Source of the DNA: Pelodera strongyloides
Taxonomy: Eukaryota > Nematoda > Chromadorea > Rhabditida > Rhabditidae
Direction: 5' to 3'
Length of the DNA: 64,000 bases
Assembly: GCA_036852015.1 (NCBI GenBank)
Contig: JAANDG010000199.1
Coordinates: 124,001-188,000 of the forward strand
Shown in pieces: positions 1-14,834 of the stretch. The position numbers and the translations under genes are program-made. Below the pieces are notes generated by a model. It did not search any database, was not told the DNA's origin, and saw nothing but the letters and a program-made list of their open reading frames with translations. Every line of letters begins with the position of its first letter. Position 1 is the first letter of the stretch.

Positions 1-383
1 GGTATTTGTTACCATTATTCAACAACCAATTCCTAATATCACTTCCCTACCCCCAGAGCACCTAGGTAATTGGCACATAGTTGCGAATCATAGACAAAAA
101 TTCTAAGCGCGTCATATTGCTGATGCAACTATACTGTAGAGCTAACAGGCACAACCCCTCCCCCGCACCTCCCCAATTAACACAACTTCTTTTCCCGCCC
201 GACCTGCAGACCTGGGAATCTTCAGGCAGCAAGCAACCCAAGATGAATCGGGATGAAGTCTCCCACTCCTCACTCCCAAAACAACTCTCATCTGATTCAC
301 TGCCAGTACGACAACAACATCAACAACAAAATCACAGGCAAATACTTTTTCCTTCACTTATAACAGATATGATAAGACGAAAA

Positions 384-389
384 TTTATT
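384..389 (-). terminator. Poly(A) signal of the MCRS1 gene
   Basis: AATAAA on the minus strand, about 75 nt beyond the MCRS1 stop codon. This is the first canonical signal after the last exon and fits a short nematode 3' UTR. The remaining sequence at 1-383 shows no coding exon. Confidence 0.65.
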
Positions 390-460
390 CAATACAAACA
401 ACTTATATGTACATAAGAGATCAAAGATCATGAATAAATATGCTGATTTCAGGCTAGAGC

Positions 461-3400
461 CTACTGTGGCCGAGCACCAGTAAACTGTTGTGGATTGGAC
501 GGAGCACATCTGAAGACTAGTCGAATGACTGCGATCTCGAGTACTGCCCCGTCAGTCATGCGGGCCACCTCGGTGGGAAGGAGAGTCCTCCCATTGACTA
601 CGATCGCCCTCTGTCCACAACACTCCAGCCACCATCCTCCATCCGCTCTCCTCTCCAACACGGCCTGTTTGCGGGAGATCTTCAGGGCAGGTCCCTCTAG
701 GGCCAGATTAACATCCGCCGTGAACTGCGGGGTCGACCTCCCAATGGAAACCCGGTCTGATCGGATGTTGAAGCGGGTCACTCTGCCCCGCAGACACGCG
801 ATGTTAGTGCGGTCGAATATCTCCTGGCAGATTCCACTCACGGGTAAGGGTGCCACCTTGAGCCAGTGTCTCGAGGCGGCATCCCTCACGGACGTCTGGG
901 CACTCACCCGGCTAGCCACCTCTTCTATGGCGGCATCGTGTGCCATCGTACAACTTCTTTCCGCCCGGTGCAGCCCCAGAGTCCGTTCTTTTTCTCTTCC
1001 TTCTAGCACTCCGAATCTGAAACAATTAACATAACTCATTTGCATAATAACAGAAACATAGTCCCATAATCCTAATCAGCCTTTGCGCGGTAACCTTGTG
1101 ATATAAAAGAAATCAAATAGTCTATCACAAAACGCTTCTACAGGCCCATCAATGTAAGTAACAAATTGCACTAAAGTAACGAGATTAACTGTACACCTTC
1201 ATACCGTTCATCTTCCCTTTTGCCCTTGGTTTTACGTGTTTATTCCGCAGTTTATAAACTCACTTTGCTCTCTCAACAGCACTATTTCACTCAGCGCTAA
1301 CCATCTGCCAATTAATGTAAATTGCAGAGAGCCCACAGTAATTGCAAATTGCAAACGCTATATGATATATGATTCAATTATATATTGTTATATTTGATAC
1401 TGCGAAAGTTTCGTCAGTTTCAGCCAAAATGTTAGTCAAATGTTTGAATGACATTGTAATGTTTCATCCCACTGATATTGCTCAATAAATATTGCGTAAA
1501 TAATATTTTATTATGCGAAATAATGGATATTATTGAAGTATAATATTTATTATATATAGTTAATTCAACATTCATGATTGCTTATTTGTCCTCAAAGGGA
1601 CGTGAGCCCTTTGAGGACAAATAAGCAATCATGAATGGTGAATTAACGAATATAATGATATTGTATCCATCTATACACACAAGAAAGGAAGAAAAGCTAG
1701 GTAAAGTACAAAAAGAAGAATATAACTCACTGAATCATCATCAAAAGTCGGTCGAGGAGAGACTGGGCCGTTCTTGCCGGGTGGAACAGCTCCTTCTGTT
1801 CGCGAAGCAATGATTCAAGGTCCTGAACCAGCATTGTAGAACAAAAGATAAAGCAAGGCATAATGCCAATTTAAATCCGCTATTTATTTTTTTCCACCAA
1901 CCTTAGATCTCTAAGCTCATTGGTACAACTATTAGATAATATCGTTTCATACCAATATACATAGAAAATCAGAATACAGAAGATATTGTGCATTACAATT
2001 CCTACGGTTCAAACTTAGGCTAGACAAATTCCAATTATACAACTAAACCAATTATACAAAAAAAGCAAGTATTCACCTGTAGGGATGGCATCCAGGCCTC
2101 ATTGCCCTTCACCTTCATCTTCTCGTATCCTTCCAATAAAGCATCCTCCTCGGCAACCGTTAGCAGAGTTTGCGACTAAAAAACTCAAAATGAATAAAGT
2201 GTGCCATTTAAAGACACCTCCAAAAAAATATCATCGACGCTAGCTGATATTGCAAACCAAAATGAGTCAACATTAAGCCCTTGCCCTGTGAGTCGGTTCT
2301 AACTGAGTTATCCTAGAGGTGCCGACACCTTAGAATCATAAAAGTATATCGGTACCATCATCGTTTTGTTTATTAACCTTGTGGATTTACAATCTATATA
2401 ATGTTGGTGCAAATTATATCCAAGTATCTATTTCATCTACTTTTGATTTTTCTTTTTCATCGTCTTTCACAGCGTTGCGCTCTTTTAATGAGTCTAATAA
2501 ATATTCGCTCTTTTAATGAGTATAATAAATATTTCTTGTTTCAAATCCTAGATATCACAAATGGAAATGCGCAGCTACTCCAAGTGGTGTTCAGTAGTTA
2601 CTATTGTGCCATTGTGCGCATAAATGTATTTTATTAATTTTCACCATCTTCATTCCGTTTTCGGCGAAATGAGAAAACGACAGTGTCACTAAATGAAACT
2701 AAATGAAATCCGCACCTGTATATGCAGTATTTCTTCCGGTCGCATTTCGGACATTCGTTTCTTCGCTTGTTTACTTAAATTCTCATCGTACATCAGAGAA
2801 AACCACCGTTCTTCCATCTCTGCCAATGAATAGGGGCGACTGAATCGAACACCGGTAAAAACAGCTCCAAGGTCGCACGCCTGAAGGAAGTGAATACAAA
2901 CATAAATAATACACACTCTTTTGTTGGGTAATATTCGTGAGAAACAGAAACGTGCACTTTCGACCTAGGACAAGACTAAAAAAGGAGAATGAGTAATTTA
3001 ATAAATTTAAGCAAAAGAATTTGTTTTACATAGTCTTTATATATTGTGATCCAAAAATACAATTCGAGATACAATCTTTCCTAACCTACACTAATGTATA
3101 ATACATGGCATTGTTATTGTAGCATAACTATACCAAATCACACGATAAACGATTAAAATACGCAGTATTTACGTTTACATGAATTGTGAGCGTGACAAGG
3201 ATGAAAAGGTGAGGTGAAAAAGAGAAATGATTGAAGGGAAAACCAACATGTGTTCCAGCAGTTAATAGAGCCACATCGTCGGCTGCTGTCCACTTCTTTA
3301 AGACTTCGAGAGTGGCGAGATCAATTGTCTAAATATGAGTCGACATAAAATTATAAAGTTTGATCAGGACTTACCGGCTTACCGCAAAAAAAAACACGGA

Positions 3401-5891
3401 AACTGAAAATAAATTTGATCAATTTATCGCTAATTTGGGAAAAGTATATAATTGAGGTTCAGCCCCGAAAACGCTCGAAAGGAATTTAAAGCATCTCAAT
3501 TCCCTAACGCCTCAACTGCAAACTTCTAACTGATTAACTTAGCAGTCTGTTAGCAAATATAACTAGACAAAGGCAAACCTCGCTTGCGGCGGCCAACTCC
3601 TTCGTACGCATGTCCTTACTCGCAATCCTCGCATCTCTTCTCTTCCTTTCCAGTGCTGCTGCTTCCTCTTGGGCTCGCATAGCAGCTTCTTCCAGTTTAT
3701 CGGCCTTGCTTATCTGGAAGCAAGCTACATTCTGATTTTGAAATTTTGAACTCACAAGACGCTTCCGATCTTAACATCAAAACTCAAAACTTACAACTTG
3801 AAAGCTAAAGCTACATAAATTAAGGAAACCAAGGCGCGTCCATGACAACTGACATTAGAAGCGTATACCATCGAGGAGAGAGGAAATAAAGTAGGTGTTA
3901 CTTACGCTTATCCCAAGTCGCTAAATTGCGCGTATGAGTGAAAATGGGTGCATGGGTATTATAAAATATCACTACTTTATTCACACATACAATCAATCAG
4001 ATACAACATCAATCAAGTACACGGAACAAGTGCGGAAGGTTTCTAGCGTCGTGCTTCTTCAATCCGCGGGGGAATGCGTGGAGGGGAGATTTTTTCTTCA
4101 GATAATGTCGATCCTTGATCTTTCCAATGAGGTTTTGTGGAGTTATACAGAGTGTTTGACGACGAGACGAAAGGACAAATCCCTCGGAGTCTTCAGGCTA
4201 GGCAATGGGGGATTCGCCTCGATGGTATTGAGTGAGTGTTGTGGCTGGATTCGAACTCGGGTCGGCTGACTGCGAAGCGTGGACGTTTCCAATGGGCCAC
4301 CGAGGCCCCCCCCCCCCATAGCGAATCATAGCGAAAATAAAGTGATACTCATTACTCATAAGAATAGGAAGTTAGGAAGCATCAATAAATATCAAAAGGA
4401 ATCAAATGAACACAATGAAATGGTCAGAATGCTGATAAACAAAACTAGAAGCTTACCCGTTTGCGAAGGCCGACTCCACTTTTCGAAGGGCTAGTCATTT
4501 CTTTTTCCTTTACATCAACCGTTGGAGCTTGTTGGGAATGCTAGAAAATTGATAAGAATGAAAAGGGTCGAAACGTCAAATTCCTGTTTTAAGCCCCAAT
4601 AATACATATACATAATTCATGTATACACGGAAGAATATACAGAGAAGATATTTTTTTGGACTCTGCCAATTTTGACAGCCTACTACAGAATCGAAACAGC
4701 GCGTGCTCGATACACGAATTGCTCTTTTAAACTATCAAAACATACCATGACGAGAGGGAAAGATGCAGACGGAACCTCCTGTGGAATCGGCGGAGAATAT
4801 AACATTCTCTCAGTACTTAATCGCCTCTAAAACAAACAAAATTGGTGTATGACAATTATGCATTCATCAACGAAGTTGCTCGAAATTCTTGCCACATTTT
4901 CCCCGTATTTGTTTACATATTTATTTTGGCTGTATACATCGCTTTTGCATTCAATATATACAAAACACATGCTTCATACTTCAAAAAATAGTAGTACTAG
5001 TACGTGTGATCAATGTTTGTTGCAAAAATTCAGCATAAATACACAGTTATAAGTGAAACATTACTCAAGCAAGCAGTACATTCCTTACAGCTTACAACCG
5101 GACTCCAGTTCTCAATGACTATTTTGAGAATAGGTAGCATATACTCTCAATAAAACAATACATACGCTCAGGTGGCTTATGTTATGTATGCACTGTTTTC
5201 CTGGACTGGCCGTAGTACACATCGACAATGTTAAAAATAACGCAAAATGATACCAAAGAAAAGACATAATTAATATTTACTAACCTTATTATCGACAATA
5301 CTTTCCACTATTTCGTCATCAAATTTTGGACGTTTTATTTCACGAGTTGACCTTCGAATTCTTCTTTCCGGAGAATCTTCGCCGTCCCTGAAAAAATTCA
5401 AGATAAAACGAAGACTGACGGAGTCTGCCGCATAGGAACCAGGGTTAGAAGTTCGACTTATGCGTAGCTGGGTGGGTGCAGCACTGGCTAGTTAGGAGAA
5501 TTTCCAACAACAAGAAAACACTTAAAATAAACATAATAAACAACATATTAATAAGTTTAAAAAAAGGAAATACGGTATAGGTTGATATGTAAGACGCAGG
5601 GGTACAGGTTGGTGCGTGGAAACACGCACGAACCACCTCCGGATTGGTTTTGACCACCTCCGGAAACAATTCGAAATTAATATATTTGACCGAAACATGG
5701 TGTTTTATTAAAATGATCTATCACTAAGCTAAAGAAACCACCTCCATTTACGCACGGAATTCATACCCAAGTTTTTCTACGTTGGTTGAACCTTTAAAAT
5801 TATTAACTCACTGCTTGGAATTGTTGTCAACTGATGTGGAAGAACTTGGACGATTAACACTGGCTTCCAAATCAAGCGTTTGCTCATTCAT
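461..5891 (-). CDS. MCRS1: Microspherule protein 1 homologue (MCRS1, FHA domain)
   Basis: Nuclear protein of the MCRS1 family, known as a subunit of NSL/INO80-type chromatin complexes and as a spindle-assembly factor. Ten exons in transcription order: 5891-5812, 5387-5285, 4826-4746, 4540-4457, 3713-3579, 3328-3248, 2880-2716, 2175-2077, 1822-1731, 1016-461. They join in frame to 491 residues (human about 462). Residues 47-58 carry the family motif KRPKFDDEIVES. Residues 162-306 form the MCRS N-terminal domain, with EERWFSLMYD and a PARTAQSL segment. Residues 382-477 form the FHA domain, with IGR at 398-400 and the phosphopeptide-loop motif SRKQ at 421-424. The exon ending at 3248 uses an unusual GTTGGT donor, but the domain alignment across it is gap-free. 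The ATG directly follows a TTTAG acceptor. Assignment to the family is secure; exact complex membership is inferred. Confidence 0.93.
1017..1730. other. MCRS1 intron 9 with a hairpin element
   Basis: AT-rich intron, the longest of this gene among those examined except intron 4 (3714-4456). It contains a near-perfect inverted repeat at 1561-1645 (described separately) and no exon-like sequence. Confidence 0.7.
1561..1645. repeat. Palindromic hairpin element in MCRS1 intron 9
   Basis: Arms 1561-1599 and 1607-1645 (39 nt each) are reverse complements with one mismatch, separated by a 7-nt loop. The inner 29 nt of each arm match perfectly. It may be a small non-autonomous element or a recent cruciform-forming insertion. 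Confidence 0.85.
2452..2540 (+). repeat. Dispersed repeat with internal duplication
   Basis: Two near-identical copies of a unit containing CTCTTTTAATGAGT lie back to back. The segment is homologous to 48578-48640, where GCGTTGCGCTCTTT and AGAGTCTAATAAA recur. It lies in an MCRS1 intron. Confidence 0.6.
4238..4310 (-). repeat. tRNA-like SINE head in MCRS1 intron
   Basis: On the minus strand TGGCCCATTGG (4289-4299) fits a pol III A box and GAGTTCGAATCC (4249-4260) fits a B box, at tRNA-like spacing. The anticodon and acceptor arms do not fold convincingly. It is therefore more likely a tRNA-derived SINE head or tRNA relic than a working tRNA gene. A C11 run abuts the 5' side. Confidence 0.4.
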
Positions 5892-5901
5892 CTAAACAAG
5901 G
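5892..5901 (-). promoter_or_regulatory. Probable spliced-leader acceptor at the MCRS1 start
   Basis: Minus-strand CTTGTTTAG is immediately followed by the ATG of MCRS1. In nematodes an acceptor with no upstream exon at this place usually marks SL1 trans-splicing. No upstream donor was identified. Confidence 0.55.
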
Positions 5902-6730
5902 ATAAGGAAATATAAATATAAAAGAGGCACTGTTCCAGACGAAGAGAACAAATAAAACAACTGGGCAGAAAAGGGAGGTTTTCTGACTGACGAATCATTA
6001 TCCGCATATGAAATAAACATATACGTTTATGCTAACTTTGAAGATTTTATAAAATTTAATGAGTACAAGTTTAATAGAGGTGTGCACCAAGTGGTGAAAA
6101 CTAAAGGGAAATATATTCACTTTTGAATATAACTTATGTTCCCCAATCAGGGAACAACAATAATTTTCTCCAAAAGTTTACGAACTCAAAAATACGAACT
6201 CAAATATACGAAGGACAAAATCACTGTTGTTTCCTCAACGGGAAGGATATATTCTATTAGCGTAGCTTAACTTCAAAAAATACTGGCAAGTCAGCAACGG
6301 ATAAATTTGGTTTATGCAAAGCAAAATAGAAGAAGGAAAAATTGAAAATTTTTGGTACATTTACTGAATGGGAAGCATACTTCCTAACAGAGTACGTATT
6401 ACCTTTAGAACACAGGGCGAATGTATAGGTCTAACAGCTGATTCAATAGTTTTATGGCTTTGAAAACGGACAAGCAAAAATTACGAAAAATACTCCCAAA
6501 CATCAAAAAACACAAAACGAGCTTATGATTCGCAGGGAAAAAATCTGCCAATTTTTGTAATTTGCTACAAATAGTGTAGCAAAAGCCGGTTATTAAGTAC
6601 AGTATACCCACTTTTGAGCCATTTTTCCAGCTTACCCAGTCTTGCATGATATAAGAATGCTACATTTCTGCAGATTTGAGCAGTTCACTTGAATTCTACT
6701 TCGGTTTTCACGGCGACCGCCCGAGGGATC
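5902..6730. promoter_or_regulatory. Divergent promoter region MCRS1 / atp-1
   Basis: Roughly 0.8 kb separates the two start codons, which face away from each other. Both core promoters should lie here. A TTTCTGCAG acceptor ending at 6674 could be the spliced-leader site of atp-1, about 57 nt upstream of its ATG. No convincing coding exon was seen. Confidence 0.55.
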
Positions 6731-9455
<2,725 letters not shown>

Positions 9456-9536
9456 GCCAAAATTTTGAAAATATATGTGTATAATTTTATGTAGTGTTTT
9501 AAGTCGCGATCGTTATAATCTAATAGAAAGATGTCT

Positions 9537-9542
9537 AATAAA
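9537..9542 (+). terminator. Poly(A) signal of atp-1
   Basis: AATAAA 82 nt beyond the atp-1 stop. The next ATG (GRDP gene) lies 93 nt further on, the spacing commonly seen between genes of nematode operons. Confidence 0.75.
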
Positions 9543-9634
9543 TTGTTCTTTGATCCTTTTTGCATCATGTGTTGGTTGTTCGGGTCCTTTGGGCGGGTCG
9601 CACTAGACGGTTGTGGGGCGTGGTTTCTCAATCG

Positions 9635-11536
9635 ATGGCATCTCCTCCCGACTATGCGGCGGCTCCGGCTCTCCGTTCTACTCAAACTCAGATGGCCAAT
9701 GGCCTTACTGTGGATCTTGTTTCCGCAGCACAACGGGAAGCTAATTTTCTACGGATGATAGATAGGAAAGCACCTTTATTGTATGAACAGGACGTGGTTA
9801 ATCAGGCTATCAGACGATATGAACAATACTGGCTACCAATGCAGGCAAGTACGAGGTGTAGAGATTGAGGTTTTCTGAGATTTGCTCATTGGTTTGTGGC
9901 TGTCTTATGTTCTCTCTGATACGTTATCGGGATGAATTTATCTGGTGTGGAAAATTTATGTCGGTCTCAAGGTTTATTCAGTCAAAATTAATGGAGGTAA
10001 TGATTTTCGCTTTTCACCACAATCGAATTTGTTATAATTATACTTGATTTGAATAAGAACCGACTGTGGAAACTGGCGGTTTCATTAAAAATTGGATTCT
10101 TTTTTTCGCATTAATCAATTTTTTTATCGAGCGCACATCCGCGGTATTATAAGCCACAATGTTTTAGAGCGGTAGAACAGCCGATTTTTGAAGGTTATTT
10201 CGATTAACTGCAGTCCTGTGAGTTACATGAAACTATAAAACGAACCTCAATTAGCCTTCCATGAGAAAAGCTACTTTAATTAGCATAAATATATAGTAAT
10301 GCAACCGTATAAAATAACATACATACGTTTCAAAAAACTGGCTGTTATACCGCTTAAAATAAAGAAGCTTTCTCAAAAAAAAACACGAAATTCGACCGCA
10401 AGGTAATTGTTTTCATTGATGCGAGGACGCTGTTCTCTGACAAGGTGCTAATATTGCTACAGTATATCGGCTGTATGGGACTGTAGGTTTTCCAGGCAAA
10501 AATACAATTTTTTTCTTTTTTCATTAATTTGAATGGTTATTAATAGTTATATTTTAGAAATAACATTGCTGAAAAAGTATATTTTATATGCACTTCATTC
10601 AAATTCAGTGGTTTAATTAAAATTGTTAAATTATTATTAATGAAAATTATTCACTGCAAAGGGACTCATAAGGCTTTATTCTTATAAAAAGTTTTTATTC
10701 AATTTTCCTACCCAACCCATGAAATTAATTGTATCCGAAAAGAAAGTAAATTACTGTTTAACTTAATTTTGTATTATTGTTTTACAACTATTTCGAGCGT
10801 TATTGTTATTCACTTACTTATGCCTGAGTCTGGCTATGTCATGCCAATTCCGTAGTGTATAGTAGGGGAAGCGAATATGTTTTGCTGAATCATAAAATCA
10901 AAAAAATATCATGTTGGCCTTTAGTGTGCCTTTCTTAGCTTAATTAGCTGTGATCAGGAAAGGTCAAACAAATTGCCTGTTGCCTACTACATTTTATAAG
11001 GAGAGAAGAAGGCTTCAGATGTGCAGGCAAATTGCCCGATCCCGCTACATAATCATGGCAATTAACTCGAACATTTTCCTTCATTTTTCAGGCCGCGAGA
11101 GGGGATATTAATGTGATTCCCCCGTTGGATGTACATTGGGTATGGCATACTCATATGCTCAGTCCGATACATTATCAGGAGGTACGTGGACGAATAAATA
11201 ACAAGAATATTAATATTAATAAAAGACAAATTAATCTAAATACGGCTGAAGTGAAGATAAGTATATGTTCACTTTTTATGCTTTCTCACGACGACGATGA
11301 AAACTAATCTAACTTTTGGCTGCAAGTAACGTTAGGACAACAACGTGATTGATTGAAGTTAAATGTATTGCTTCGTACTTCGTTCTCGTTTCTGCCCTTT
11401 GATAATTTCCCGTAATGCAAATGAATGGAATGTGAATATGATTTCCTCCCTCAATCCTCGTTTGCATTCCTGAGGAAAGAAAGTGAAAAGCGGTACGAAA
11501 TGGACAGACGCGCCTGTTCCTCTCTCTCTCTCTTCT

Positions 11537-11572
<36 letters not shown>

Positions 11573-12142
11573 ACTCTCTTTCTTTCTCTCTTATAAAGTA
11601 GTCCGTTCGACCCTTCATCCTGAACCCCCTTCCCTAAGAAAAACACTGATTAGGAGATAGTATTTACGGAGTTCAAGTCATTAAGGCCGTTAAAAGGGGT
11701 CATGCAACGTTGAATAGAACGGGAAAAAATTAATCAGAAGTAAGACCTTATCTTGAAATAAGACACATGGAATTTCGCTTGATGGTATGTAGTGGATATC
11801 TACGGTAGTCCAGTCTCAGGCCACCCAGACGGCCATCGGTAGCCTTAAACCTCGCGCTTCAACACCTCTGATTCCTCTACGAGACTACCGTTTACGTGGT
11901 GTCGACCCCGTTCTTCGAACAAGAGAAGGGACGGGTTCATCGCCCTATTCTTGTCAGTATTCATTGTTGTTTTTACTTTCTAACACTTGAGGTTTGTCTG
12001 AGATCGAGAAAAAATTAACGATTTCTTCTTAAATTCCATGTTCACTATTTTCATATTTTTGCAAGCTCTTGTTCTTGTTCCTGGCTCAAGTAACGACCCC
12101 CGTCCCCCGCAGCGCTTGGTATGTACGTACGAATGGTAAAGG

Positions 12143-12205
<63 letters not shown>

Positions 12206-13087
12206 TCATATAGTGCCCTCCGAGTGGCCCTCTCCCCCTTTAGAAGAGCTTCTTCTGCCTTCCCCAACTAAGACCCATTTTTGGACTTATTCCACTTCTT
12301 TTCAGAACAAAAAAATTCCTCCAATACACATTCATTCTCTCCCAACCCGAAAAAAAGAGAGAATTCTAAAGATCACACAAGGGGATGGCCGATGATGAAT
12401 ACGGAAAAAAAGAGAGAGAGAAAGAGAAAGGGAGCAAAGGGAGAGTTAGAGAGCGAAAGGGAGGGAGAAGGAAGAGACATAAAGGTAGAGTTAGAGAGAG
12501 AAAGAATGCGGGGTTGAGATCATGAATTTATAAATGGTAAATGCGCAATAGTGACATCGATATGTTGTTTTATTTTAACCATTAACCGTGTGACGATCAC
12601 ACAAATGTAAACACAGTATTTGAGAAGAATTTAGAAAATTGAATCTAATTGTTTGAGAATGAAATAAAATAGTTCCCTCACACCGAATAACGAATCAGCG
12701 TGAAATCAGGTTAAAGCGGTGGTATAACAAAACTGGCATTCCCATTCCATGCATCATATTCATACAAATGACATAATTAGAATAAAAAACCGAACTCGAT
12801 TCGAGTTCACTTAAATTAGCATAAGTACATAGGAATGCAGTTGTCAATCAGTGCGTGTCGAAAAGGGCTAACTCACTCACTAACTCTCTAAACTCATGTG
12901 CTGATCCTATAATGCAGATATTCAACTTGCGGAACGTATTCTAATTTGTTTCTCTTTGCACTTCTGGCTCATTTTGGGTTTCCATTTTTGGATTCTGAAT
13001 GCATGATTCAGCGTCTTACAATTAGACCCATGGCTACGTGTCCATGTGACCTTTTTCACACAGAGCCCAAATTCGACACCTTTATAT

Positions 13088-13175
<88 letters not shown>

Positions 13176-13196
13176 GTCTCTGTCTCTGTCTCTGTC

Positions 13197-13242
<46 letters not shown>

Positions 13243-14801
13243 TCTCTGTCTCTCTCTCTCTCTGCGTCTCTTGTCTGTCACTCTTCCTCACACTCACCCC
13301 CATTCACGTGTCCATTAAATTGATGTTCCAACTCTTCACTACCCCCTCTCTATTCTGACACTAAGTTTCCATACGGGGTGAAGCCCAAGTCCCTGAAGAG
13401 AAAAGAGAGAGGGAGAGAAAAGTGAGAGAGAGAGAGTGTGTGGAGAGAGAGAGAGAGTGAAAAAGAGAGACATTAACGAGAGGAATGTATATTTATTATT
13501 TATTTTTATTTTCAAAAAAAACAGAAACAAGTCCTCTAGGATTTCGGCTGGCGTATGTGGGGGGGAGGGGTTCTATCTAATGTTCCTTTCCTCTTCGTAG
13601 TGTGTATCTGATTGATCTCATCTGAATCCGCTAGCTTTGTGTTTTTGCGTGATTGAGGATTCGACGATTGGCCGGGCGAACTGGAGTGGAAAGTGGGAAT
13701 TCAATTTTCACCTTTTTGAGAGAAGGAGAGAGAGGAGCGAGGGAAAGAGAGAGGGAGAGAGAGAGGAGAGGAGCGAGGGAAAGAGAGAGAGAGAGAGAGA
13801 GAGACAGATAGAAGGGGAGGCAGTATTGGCGAAAAGTAATACACTTGCGCTGGATGAAGTCCTATCGTAAAGCCGATAGAGTAAGATAAAGAGAATGAGA
13901 ATGAGAGACAAAGAGAGGGGGAGAGAAAGAGAGAGAGAGAGAAAGAGGGAGGTGAAAAGTTAATAGGGATTTAAAGAGATGGCTGATAAAGGAAGAGAGG
14001 AAATAGTGAGGAGGAACTCCCATCAAGTGAAGGGAATTTTCTCAGACAGGGAGGAAAGGAGGGGGAAGGAACGCTCTCAAGAAAACTGACGGACAAATAG
14101 ACATAATTATCATTCTTCTCACAATCGGCGAATATGAAAATAGCGTTCAAGCCATGAACCAGTGTATTAGTACGATATCTGTCTTGAACAATTTTACGGA
14201 GACAATTCACTATGTTGATAATTGATATGGCTTCATTGATTTCAGGATTGTGAACGAATATGTGGAAAAGTGATCGATCATAAACTACTCTCATCAGATG
14301 AAATACAAAAAAGGTGCGTTTACTGGGGAAACTTGGCGTTTCACTTTTTCGTACCGCTTGCATACCGTTAAAAGGTTAAATTACCCCTTGCTCGAAACGT
14401 TTCACGTTGTTGTTCATTTGGGGAGTTTTAGCCTGTATTTCTGTATTTGACACTTGACACTGTGACTGGGCGCCCTGCTTAGTTGGCGTAGTTGCAAAGT
14501 TTATTAGCAAAGGACAATTACTTCAAGCAGTATTCTTGAAGTTGTTTCCGTTGGTTGAGTGAAGTAAGAATTGATTTGCAGATACGAAGCGTCGGTGCGT
14601 GCGTGGGATGAGTTCTGCTCCCCCGAGCCCTATGATTTCCTGGCCTCTCAACCTTCCTCTGCTAATTATCTATCAAAGTGTAATTATGACATTGCACAAG
14701 CAGTACACAGACAGAGGAATTTCAATTATCAAGTGAGGAGTTTTTATTTCAATTATCGGCACGCAAAAACTTAACATTACAGAAGAATTGCTCGATTATT
14801 C

Positions 14802-14834
<33 letters not shown>

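Noticed and set aside
495..1034. 179-residue plus-strand frame
   Set aside because: Antisense shadow of the MCRS1 FHA exon, whose frame matches a known domain.
12946..13323. Ser/Leu-rich and Arg/Glu-rich frames across CT/GA tracts
   Set aside because: Translations of microsatellites; the same pattern occurs at 43334-43604, 44820-45114, 50768-51130, 51748-52146 and elsewhere.
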